From an uncultured Collinsella sp. (GTDB lineage: Bacteria; Actinomycetota; Coriobacteriia; Coriobacteriales; Coriobacteriaceae), in NCBI GenBank assembly GCA_900541285.1, contig UQJA01000102.1, positions 1 through 6,668 of the forward strand: a stretch of 6,668 nucleotides of DNA, written 5' to 3'. Position 1 is the first letter of the stretch; each line of letters starts with the position of its first letter. The notes beneath the pieces are model-generated. The model was not told the DNA's origin and did not search any database. It worked only from the letters and a program-made list of their open reading frames with translations. Made by a program: the position numbers and the translations under genes. Shown piece by piece: positions 1 to 5,127 of the stretch.

Positions 1-150
1 ACGCCCACCAAATGTTCGCAGCTCAGAGGCTATGTCCTCTGGGCTGTTTTGTTTTGCCACCAAGCACGCCGCCAAATAAGCCACCAAATATTGATCCAAG
101 GTCTGTACGCGATGGTCTTCGCATCCCGTAGAGGTGCCGGCAGATTGCAT
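1..150 (-). CDS. Possible hypothetical protein, N-terminal part only (runs off the left edge)
   Basis: An open frame of 50 codons starts at an ATG (bases 150-148) and runs off the window without a stop. The product is not recognised. Residues after about 17 read like a helical soluble domain, with the segment LDQYLVAYLAACLVAKQNSP followed by EDIASELRTFGGR, loosely like a small helix-turn-helix. Support is weak: the only Shine-Dalgarno candidate is an AGGA three bases before the ATG, third-position GC is only about one half (27 of 50 codons), and two other minus-strand frames are also open here. One is a 54-codon ATG frame from 191 to 30. The other is a start-less frame of about 98 codons with a glycine-rich stretch (FGGLFGGVLGG). 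It is transcribed away from nrdD if real. Confidence 0.25.
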   Translation of the reverse strand, partial: MQSAGTSTGCEDHRVQTLDQYLVAYLAACLVAKQNSPEDIASELRTFGGR

Positions 151-370
151 ACGTCCTGGCCGATCGTGACCGCAACATGTTGGTCAAGCATAATCTTTTG
201 GATTCTTTTGGCGTGAGCGGCTTGGTTTTGGTAGGATTTGTCAGCGGCTTGACTAAGGGGGTTTTATAACTGCCATGCAGGTAGCCGTGTTGGTAACGTT
301 TTACCGACTTGCCAAGAACCCCTCATAATTAATGCGTCTGGAAAATGACCAATTGCTTTGACCTGCTGAA
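151..370. other. Intergenic region, no supported gene
   Basis: AT-richer DNA between the possible left-edge gene and the nrdD promoter. No frame has both a start and a ribosome-binding site. It holds two copies of AGCGGCTTG (216-224 and 243-251, 27 bp apart) and a short inverted repeat at 289-308. A TTGACT hexamer at 249-254 has no -10 partner at a normal distance. Confidence 0.5.
289..308. repeat. Short inverted repeat
   Basis: GTTGGTAA (289-296) and TTACCGAC (301-308) pair at seven of eight positions plus one G-T wobble around a CGTT loop. It could be an operator or a small hairpin. No T-run follows on either strand, so it is not a typical terminator. Confidence 0.35.
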
Positions 371-386
371 ACACTATATGTTGTGT
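371..386. promoter_or_regulatory. NrdR box 1 (ribonucleotide reductase repressor site)
   Basis: The sequence ACACTATATGTTGTGT matches the known NrdR consensus (acaCwATATaTwGTGT) at 15 of 16 positions. NrdR is the ATP/dATP-sensing zinc-ribbon/ATP-cone repressor of ribonucleotide reductase genes. The box ends directly before a -35-like TTGAAC and lies upstream of nrdD, where such boxes are expected. The site is seen; repression is inferred from the family. Confidence 0.85.
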
Positions 387-416
387 TTGAACTAAAAAAA
401 GAATACAGGATATAGA
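387..416 (+). promoter_or_regulatory. Likely sigma70-type promoter of nrdD
   Basis: A -35-like TTGAAC (387-392) and a -10-like TATAGA (411-416) are separated by 18 bp. They sit between and over the two NrdR boxes, so repressor binding would block polymerase. Transcription would start near base 423, giving an nrdD leader of about 220 nt. Each hexamer matches the consensus at four of six positions. Confidence 0.55.
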
Positions 417-418
417 TG
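403..418. promoter_or_regulatory. Degenerate NrdR box 2
   Basis: ATACAGGATATAGATG matches the NrdR consensus at only 10 of 16 positions, but it starts exactly 32 bp after box 1. That is the known three-helical-turn spacing of paired NrdR boxes. It overlaps the -10 element. On sequence alone it would be ignored; the spacing is what makes it credible. Confidence 0.5.
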
Positions 419-440
419 TGTCTTTGTCGTATGATAGATG

Positions 441-519
441 GCGGACAGAGAACGAAGACCTTAACTGCCTCTTTCGAACGTGTCCTTGAGCCGCTTGATT
501 GGCTCTAGGGAATGTCCGC
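441..519 (+). ncRNA. Candidate structured leader RNA of nrdD (three-way junction)
   Basis: Three helices nest neatly in the predicted transcript. P1 pairs GCGGACA (441-447) with TGTCCGC (513-519), seven Watson-Crick pairs. P2 pairs CGAAGA (453-458) with TCTTTCG (470-476), with one bulge. P3 pairs 483-492 with 501-510, with one T-T mismatch and one outer G-T wobble, around an 8-nt loop. Junction strands are short: 5, 6 and 2 nt. A second GGCTC (600-604) could compete for the P3 5' strand, which would allow switching. It matches no riboswitch class I can recall. The pairing is seen; a regulatory role is inference. Confidence 0.3.
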
Positions 520-571
520 ATGGAGGCTTATGGTTTATCGAGAACACAGATTGCGCGACGGCGCCGCAAGA

Positions 572-586
572 CAGGGGCAAGCCCTG
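572..586 (+). repeat. Small hairpin in the nrdD leader
   Basis: CAGGG (572-576) and CCCTG (582-586) form a perfect 5-bp stem with a 5-nt loop, about 46 nt before the ribosome-binding site of nrdD. No T-run follows, so it is not an attenuator by itself. It may be part of the leader fold. Confidence 0.3.
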
Positions 587-631
587 CCGGGCATCGTTTG
601 GCTCTGAAGCGCAATGAGGCTACGACGCGAA

Positions 632-636
632 AGAGG
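632..636 (+). promoter_or_regulatory. Ribosome-binding site that sets the nrdD start
   Basis: AGAGG lies 7 bp before the ATG at 644. It favours 644 over the upstream in-frame ATG at 614, which has no Shine-Dalgarno sequence and would add ten basic residues foreign to the family. Confidence 0.6.
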
Positions 637-643
637 CAAGAGG

Positions 644-2866
644 ATGAAGATCATCAAGCGCAGCGGCACCGAGGTTGTCTTTGACATCGATAAGATCGTC
701 AATGCCATCCGCGCCGCCAACTTGGAGGTCGAGGAGAGCTCTCGTCTAACCGACCGCCAGGTGGTTTATGCGGCGCAAAACGTCGCCGAGGCATGCGAGA
801 ACGCGGGCCACACCGTTTCGGTCGAGGAGATCCAGGATTTGGTCGAGGACGAGATCATGCGTCTCGACTGCTACGAGGTTGCCCGCCACTACATCATCTA
901 TCGCTATGTTCAGAGCCTGAAGCGCCAGAAGAACACGACCGATGACAAGATCCTGTCGTTGATTGAGTGCAATAACGAAGAGGTCAAGCAGGAGAACTCC
1001 AACAAGAACCCGACCGTCAACTCCGTTCAGCGCGACTATATGGCCGGCGAGATTTCCAAGGACCTGACCCAGCGCGTGCTGCTGCCCCAGGAGATCGTGG
1101 ACGCCCATAATGAGGGCCTGATCCACTTCCATGATTCGGATTACTTTGCTCAGCACATGCACAACTGCGACCTGGTGAACCTGGAGGACATGCTCCAGAA
1201 CGGCACCGTTATCTCGGGCACGCTGATCGAGAAGCCGCACAGCTTCTCGACCGCCTGCAACATCGCGACGCAGATTATCGCTCAGGTTGCTTCCTCCCAG
1301 TACGGCGGCCAGTCGATTTCGCTGACCCATCTTGCTCCGTTTGTTGAGGTGAGCCGTCAGAAGATTCGCGGCGAGGTCGCCCGCGAGCTCGAGGAGCTCG
1401 GCGTTTCCGCATCTCCCGAAAAGGTCCGCGAGGTTGTTGAGGACCGCCTGCGTGACGAGATCCGTCGCGGCGTTCAGACGATTCAGTATCAGGTCGTAAC
1501 TCTTATGACCACCAACGGCCAGGCGCCGTTCGTGACGGTCTTTATGTATCTTAACGAGGCCCGTACGCCTCAGGAGAAGCACGACCTTGCCATGATCGTG
1601 GAGGAGACGCTTCGCCAGCGCTACGAGGGCGTTAAGAACGAGGCCGGCGTATGGATTACCCCGGCATTCCCCAAGCTCATCTATGTGCTCGAGGACGATA
1701 ACGTTCACGAGAATTCCCCGTACTTCTACCTGACCCAGCTGGCCGCTAAGTGCACCGCCAAGCGCATGGTGCCCGACTACATCTCCGAGAAGAAGATGCG
1801 CGAGCTCAAGCTGTCGAAGGGCGAGACCGCGGGCAACGGCGACTGCTATACCTGCATGGGCTGCCGCAGCTTCCTGACGCCCGACCGTTCGGGCAACGGC
1901 TTTAACAATGTCGCCAACGCGCTGAACTATGACCCGACCAAGCCTAAGTACTATGGCCGCTTTAACCAGGGCGTTGTGACCATTAACCTGCCTGATGTCG
2001 CGCTGAGCTCGCATCAGGACATGGACAAGTTCTGGAAGATCTTCGACGAGCGCCTTGAGCTATGCCACCGCGCCCTGCTGTGCCGTCATGAGCGTCTGAT
2101 GGGTACGCTTTCGGATGCCGCGCCGATTCTTTGGCAGTACGGTGCCCTCGCCCGCCTGAAGAAGGGCGAGACGATCGACAAGCTGCTCGTGGGCGGTTAC
2201 TCCACCATTAGTCTGGGTTATGCCGGCCTGTATGAGTGCGTCAAGTACATGACGGGCCACAGCCACACCGAGAAGGAGGGCACGCCCTTTGCCATGGCCG
2301 TCATGCAGCGCATGAACGACAAGTGCGCGGAGTGGAAGGCCGAAAGCGATATTGACTTCTCGCTGTACGGTACCCCGCTTGAGTCGACGACCTACAAGTT
2401 CGCCAAGTGCCTGCAGCGTCGTTTTGGCATCATCCCGGGCGTGACGGACAAGGGCTACATCACCAACAGCTACCACGTCCACGTGTCCGAGGAGATCGAC
2501 GCATTCGACAAGCTCAAATTCGAGGGTATGTTCCAGCAGCTTTCGCCGGGCGGTGCCATCTCCTACGTCGAGGTTCCCAACATGCAGGACAACCTCAAGG
2601 CTGTCATCCGCGTGATGCAGTACATCTACGACAACATCATGTACGCCGAGCTCAACACCAAGAGCGATTACTGCCAGGTGTGCGGCTACGACGGTGAGAT
2701 CAAGATTGTCGAGGATGACGGCAAGCTGGTGTGGGAGTGCCCCAACTGTGGCAATCGTGACCAGGAGAAGATGAACGTCGCCCGTCGTACGTGCGGCTAC
2801 ATCGGTACCCAGTTCTGGAACCAGGGTCGAACCGAGGAGATCCGCGACCGCGTGCTGCATCTCTAA
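644..2866 (+). CDS. nrdD: Anaerobic (class III) ribonucleoside-triphosphate reductase, large subunit
   Basis: NrdD reduces ribonucleoside triphosphates to deoxyribonucleotides in the cytoplasm without oxygen, using a glycyl radical. The 740-residue product has the full family layout. Residues 1 to about 90 are an ATP-cone, the allosteric ATP/dATP domain. The central barrel includes MGCR with Cys407, the likely active-site thiyl cysteine, and HMHNCD with Cys175, a likely partner. A zinc-ribbon has Cys677, Cys680, Cys699 and Cys702. The C-terminal radical loop is RRTCGYIG with Gly718. No frameshift or missing motif is seen. The start at 644 is chosen because the ATP-cone opens with MKIIKRSG and AGAGG precedes it. 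Its activase, nrdG, is the next gene but lies 426 bp away, so separate transcription is possible. An NrdR box and promoter lie upstream. Annotation is secure; only the exact start is open. Confidence 0.97.
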   Translation: MKIIKRSGTEVVFDIDKIVNAIRAANLEVEESSRLTDRQVVYAAQNVAEACENAGHTVSVEEIQDLVEDEIMRLDCYEVARHYIIYRYVQSLKRQKNTTDDKILSLIECNNEEVKQENSNKNPTVNSVQRDYMAGEISKDLTQRVLLPQEIVDAHNEGLIHFHDSDYFAQHMHNCDLVNLEDMLQNGTVISGTLIEKPHSFSTACNIATQIIAQVASSQYGGQSISLTHLAPFVEVSRQKIRGEVARELEELGVSASPEKVREVVEDRLRDEIRRGVQTIQYQVVTLMTTNGQAPFVTVFMYLNEARTPQEKHDLAMIVEETLRQRYEGVKNEAGVWITPAFPKLIYVLEDDNVHENSPYFYLTQLAAKCTAKRMVPDYISEKKMRELKLSKGETAGNGDCYTCMGCRSFLTPDRSGNGFNNVANALNYDPTKPKYYGRFNQGVVTINLPDVALSSHQDMDKFWKIFDERLELCHRALLCRHERLMGTLSDAAPILWQYGALARLKKGETIDKLLVGGYSTISLGYAGLYECVKYMTGHSHTEKEGTPFAMAVMQRMNDKCAEWKAESDIDFSLYGTPLESTTYKFAKCLQRRFGIIPGVTDKGYITNSYHVHVSEEIDAFDKLKFEGMFQQLSPGGAISYVEVPNMQDNLKAVIRVMQYIYDNIMYAELNTKSDYCQVCGYDGEIKIVEDDGKLVWECPNCGNRDQEKMNVARRTCGYIGTQFWNQGRTEEIRDRVLHL

Positions 2867-2877
2867 TAACCATCCCA

Positions 2878-3015
2878 GGCCGCCCCGTAGCGAGGCCCCG
2901 GACCTTTACTCGCTATTTCGGACAGTCCTGGCTCACGACGGAGGCGCCACTGGCGCCTCCTGTTCGTGCGGAACTCATATCGAGCAAAGGTCCGGGGCCT
3001 CGCTACGGGGCGGCC
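2878..3015. repeat. 138-bp palindromic element with 35-bp inverted repeats (MITE- or REP-like)
   Basis: The left arm (2878-2912) and right arm (2981-3015) are inverted copies that match at 34 of 35 positions. Each begins GGCCGCCCCGTAGCGAGG from its outer end. The symmetry stops exactly at the outer GGCC. The centre carries a second perfect hairpin (2940-2960). It starts 11 bp after the nrdD stop. No coding frame, transposase, target-site duplication or T-run is visible. It may be a non-autonomous mobile or intergenic palindromic repeat, or a long bidirectional terminator stem. Copy number elsewhere in the genome would decide. Confidence 0.75.
2940..2960. repeat. Perfect inner hairpin of the 138-bp element
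   Basis: GGAGGCGCCA (2940-2949) is the exact inverse of TGGCGCCTCC (2951-2960) around a single central C. Flanking CACGAC (2934-2939) and GTTCGTG (2962-2968) extend the stem with small bulges. The result is a hairpin nested inside the long outer stem. Confidence 0.7.
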
Positions 3016-3033
3016 AAGTTGACGTAGCTGAGA

Positions 3034-3124
3034 TGCAGCTCGCGGTCTGCTCACTCCTCGAAGTTTTTAGCGGAAATAATTCGAGCTGCAGCAGCGATTG
3101 ATTTGCAATGGCGGTTGAGCTGCA
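3034..3124. repeat. Three copies of GAGCTGCA (one inverted, two direct)
   Basis: TGCAGCTCG (3034-3042) is the exact inverse of CGAGCTGCA (3082-3090), and GAGCTGCA recurs at 3117-3124. CTCGAA (3057-3062) and TTCGAG (3080-3085) can also pair. The stretch has no coding frame with a ribosome-binding site. It could be operator repeats or an untranslated RNA fold upstream of nrdG; function unknown. Confidence 0.4.
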
Positions 3125-3151
3125 ACAAAGTTTTTATTGGACCTCGAACCC

Positions 3152-3157
3152 TATACT
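3152..3157 (+). promoter_or_regulatory. Weak candidate -10 element for nrdG
   Basis: TATACT matches the TATAAT consensus at five of six positions, but no good -35 element lies 16-18 bp before it. It is listed because the long gap after nrdD makes a separate nrdG promoter plausible. Confidence 0.2.
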
Positions 3158-3193
3158 CGATGTTCGCTTCGTTCATTGAGTTACCCTTTGCAT

Positions 3194-3277
3194 GAGGCCG
3201 GGACATATCGTCCCGCCCGCAGTTTCGCAGGCCGAAGGCCGAGAATGTTTGAGGACGGGATGATATGTCCCGACCTC
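3194..3277. repeat. 84-bp inverted repeat directly upstream of nrdG
   Basis: Arms 3194-3215 and 3256-3277 pair over 22 positions with 20 Watson-Crick pairs, one G-T wobble and one mismatch. Each arm is also nearly self-complementary: CGGGAC-ATATC-GTCCCG on the left, CGGGATGATATGTCCCG on the right. One long stem or two separate hairpins could therefore form. A third small stem, GGCC-GAA-GGCC (3230-3240), sits in the loop. The right arm ends three bases before the ribosome-binding site of nrdG, so folding could affect translation. No T-run follows. Confidence 0.65.
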
Positions 3278-3280
3278 CCG

Positions 3281-3284
3281 GGAG
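3281..3284 (+). promoter_or_regulatory. Ribosome-binding site that sets the nrdG start
   Basis: GGAG lies 8 bp before the ATG at 3293. The upstream in-frame ATGs at 3245 and 3260 have no such site and would place the palindrome arm inside the coding region. Confidence 0.6.
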
Positions 3285-3292
3285 AGTTACCT

Positions 3293-3874
3293 ATGAACTA
3301 CGCGAACATTAAGTATTTCGACATTGCTGATGGGGAAGGCGTTCGTACTTCTCTGTTTGTGAGCGGGTGCCGTCGTGGGTGCAAGAATTGCTTTAACTCT
3401 GTCGCGTGGGACTTTGCTGCGGGTGAGCCGTTCGATCGTGCCGTCGAGGACAAGATTATCGAGAGCCTCGACCACCCCTTTATCGATGGTCTGACGATTC
3501 TGGGCGGCGAGCCTATGGAGCCCGAGAATCAGGTGGGGCTTGTTGACTTTATCGAACGCGTGCGTGCGGCCTATCCCGCGGGGTCGGGCAAGACCATTTG
3601 GTGCTTTACCGGCGACGTGCTCGAGGAGCTTATGCCGGGTGGCCGTCATCATACCGAGGTGACGAACCGTATCCTGGCCCGCCTCGACATGTTGGTGGAC
3701 GGCCCGTTTGTTCAGGATCTGTACGATATCTCATTGCGTTTTAGAGGCTCGAGTAACCAGCGTGTGATCGATATGAACGCTACGCGCGACCGTGCTGAGC
3801 GCGAGGGTGTTGCGCTTTGTGATGCGGTTGAACTTTGGCGGGACGATCCAGTCTATTCGACCCATACTATGTAG
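3293..3874 (+). CDS. nrdG: Anaerobic ribonucleoside-triphosphate reductase activating protein (radical SAM)
   Basis: NrdG cleaves S-adenosylmethionine at a [4Fe-4S] cluster and places the glycyl radical on NrdD. The 193-residue product carries the radical-SAM cluster motif CRRGCKNC (Cys26, Cys30, Cys33), followed by an aromatic residue. GGEP (71-74) is the SAM-binding motif, and the late segment DMLVDGPFVQDLYD (residues 132-145) with LRFRGSSNQRVID (148-160) is typical of NrdG. Length is normal for the family. The start at 3293 gives the usual MNYANIKYFD opening and has GGAG 8 bp upstream. It follows nrdD on the same strand, but 426 bp and two palindromic elements separate them. folE starts 66 bp downstream. 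No defect is seen. Confidence 0.96.
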   Translation: MNYANIKYFDIADGEGVRTSLFVSGCRRGCKNCFNSVAWDFAAGEPFDRAVEDKIIESLDHPFIDGLTILGGEPMEPENQVGLVDFIERVRAAYPAGSGKTIWCFTGDVLEELMPGGRHHTEVTNRILARLDMLVDGPFVQDLYDISLRFRGSSNQRVIDMNATRDRAEREGVALCDAVELWRDDPVYSTHTM

Positions 3875-3940
3875 CTTGTGGCCGATGCCAAAGGGCGTGG
3901 TACCATAGCGCGAACGCAAAATCGGAAAAGTGAGGCCCAG

Positions 3941-4498
3941 ATGATCGATCAGGAAAAAGTCGAGGCCGCCATTAAGCTGTTGCTTGAGGGCATAGGCGAG
4001 GACCCAACTCGTGAGGGCCTGCTGGAGACCCCGGCGCGCGTTGCCCGTATGTATGGTGAGATCGCCGGCGGTATGGACCAGAGTGCCGAGGAGCACCTGT
4101 CCAAAACCTTTGCCGTCGCTTCGAACGATTTGGTTATCGAGCGCGACATCACGTTCTACTCGCTGTGCGAACATCATCTGCTGCCGTTTTATGGCAAGGC
4201 CGCCATTGGTTATATCCCCAACGGCCGTGTCGCAGGGCTCTCTAAGCTTGCCCGCACGGTTGAGGTCTACGCCCGTCGTCTGCAGCTGCAGGAGCAGCTG
4301 TGCGCACAGGTTGCCGATGCCCTCATGGAGTATCTCGCTCCCCAGGGAGCGATTGTGCTCATGGAGGCTGAGCATATGTGCATGACCATGCGCGGCGTGC
4401 AAAAGCCTGGCACCAAGACCGTGACGCTCGCTCGCCGCGGCGTCTTTGAGACCGATCCGTCGCTCGAGGAGCGGTTCTTTAGGATGCTGGGCCGTTAG
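3941..4498 (+). CDS. folE: GTP cyclohydrolase I
   Basis: FolE converts GTP to 7,8-dihydroneopterin triphosphate, the first step of tetrahydrofolate (and other pterin) synthesis. The 185-residue product has the family landmarks. GIGEDPTREGLLETPARVAR (residues 17-36) is the N-terminal signature and FYSLCEHHLLPF (72-83) holds zinc ligands Cys76 and His79. The third ligand is Cys147 in EHMCMTMRG. The 71-residue distance from first to last cysteine equals that of the E. coli enzyme (Cys110 to Cys181). It is the zinc-dependent FolE type, not FolE2. The ATG at 3941 follows GAGG by 5 bp; a GTG at 3878 in frame lacks support. Its stop is separated by one base from the ATG of the HD-domain gene, so the two are translationally coupled. 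Confidence 0.97.
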   Translation: MIDQEKVEAAIKLLLEGIGEDPTREGLLETPARVARMYGEIAGGMDQSAEEHLSKTFAVASNDLVIERDITFYSLCEHHLLPFYGKAAIGYIPNGRVAGLSKLARTVEVYARRLQLQEQLCAQVADALMEYLAPQGAIVLMEAEHMCMTMRGVQKPGTKTVTLARRGVFETDPSLEERFFRMLGR

Positions 4499-4499
4499 C

Positions 4500-5085
4500 A
4501 TGAGGGTCGTCAATGACTTTACATCGAAGACCGATGGGGGGACGCCGCGTCGCGGCTTCATGGCTTCGGGCCTGGCCCCTTTTGATGCCATGCCTCGCAT
4601 TGATTACATCTGTGCCAACGGTCTGTTCCGGCGGCACCTGGGCAACATTGCACAGTTGGAATCGGGGCGCATCTTCTGCCGCCACGGTATTGACCACCTG
4701 CTGGATGTCGCTCGCATTATGTGGATCAAGAATCTCGAGGAACAGCTCGAATTTGACCGCGAGGTCATCTACGCCACGGCACTTCTTCACGATATCGGCA
4801 AAGATGAACAGTATGAATCGGGTATATCCCATGATGTTGCAAGCGAACGCGTCGCTGATGCGATTCTCGGCGGTATGCCCGATGACGTAGCGTTTGAGCC
4901 GGCCGATGCCGCAGCCAGCCATTAAGACGGCCATTCTGGGCCATCGAAAGCTGCGCGTGAACAGCCAACCGCTCGAGCGCCTGCTCTATGCAGCCGACAA
5001 AGCGTCGCGCGCCTGCTTTGCATGCCCCGCGCGCAATGCTTGCAACTGGAGCGATGATAAAAAGAACCTGTCGATTCGCGTGTAG
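4500..5085 (+). pseudogene. HD-domain phosphohydrolase in the folate cluster, frameshifted
   Basis: The first frame (4500-4925) encodes 141 residues with HD-superfamily metal ligands: His62/His66 in RHGIDHLLDV, HD at 97-98 in LLHDIGK, and a further HD at 111-112. It then hits TAA at 4923-4925. The rest of the protein continues in the +1 frame from 4921 to 5085: a helical segment, AADKASR, then a small cysteine cluster (CFACPARNAC) and a KKN tail. That tail matches HD proteins known from folate gene clusters. The shift coincides with AGCC repeated twice (4913-4920). Removing one copy restores 193 residues reading DAAAIKTAIL. The ATG at 4500 has no nearby Shine-Dalgarno sequence and relies on coupling to folE; Met at 4560 or 4590 is an alternative. 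Substrate unknown; a role as dihydroneopterin phosphate phosphatase is a guess from context. A sequencing error is possible. Confidence 0.82.
4913..4920 (+). repeat. Tandem AGCC duplication causing the frameshift
   Basis: Two adjacent copies of AGCC lie exactly where the reading frame of the HD gene breaks. One copy would keep the gene open. Two units are too few for classic slipped-strand phase variation, so a single replication slip or an assembly error is more likely. Confidence 0.65.
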
Positions 5086-5112
5086 TTAGTTGCGCGGTCG
5101 GGGTTCTAAACG

Positions 5113-5118
5113 AAGGAG
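5113..5118 (+). promoter_or_regulatory. Strong ribosome-binding site of folB
   Basis: AAGGAG lies 9 bp before the ATG at 5128. It is the strongest Shine-Dalgarno sequence in the window and supports the long form of FolB. Confidence 0.7.
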
Positions 5119-5127
5119 ACGATCGCG

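Noticed and set aside
614..643. Earlier nrdD start at 614
   Set aside because: No Shine-Dalgarno sequence and the ten added residues are basic and outside the ATP-cone domain.
520..684. Small arginine-rich reading frame (54 codons) overlapping the nrdD start
   Set aside because: It overlaps the nrdD coding region in another frame, has only a weak ribosome-binding site and shows no attenuation features such as a run of regulatory codons before a terminator.
746..2860. Two long minus-strand open frames (422 and 266 codons) opposite nrdD
   Set aside because: They mirror the codon bias of nrdD, resemble no protein family and have no ribosome-binding sites.
2791..3054. Small frames on both strands across the palindrome, with near-identical GRPVARPRTF peptides
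   Set aside because: The matching peptides are a direct result of the inverted repeat, not of coding.
3137..3292. N-terminal extension of nrdG
   Set aside because: The frame is open upstream, but it runs through the palindrome and the family begins at MNYANIKYFD with GGAG correctly placed.
3876..3906. Promoter for folE (TTGTGG with TACCAT)
   Set aside because: Spacing of 19 bp and poor hexamers; too weak to list as a feature.
4905..4925. Programmed +1 frameshift in the HD gene
   Set aside because: No slippery run, Shine-Dalgarno stimulator or rare-codon/stop arrangement of a known type; a 4-bp duplication explains it more simply.
4894..5085. A separate small gene encoding the C-terminal part of the HD protein
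   Set aside because: The residues continue the HD family alignment across the AGCC duplication; no independent start signal is present.
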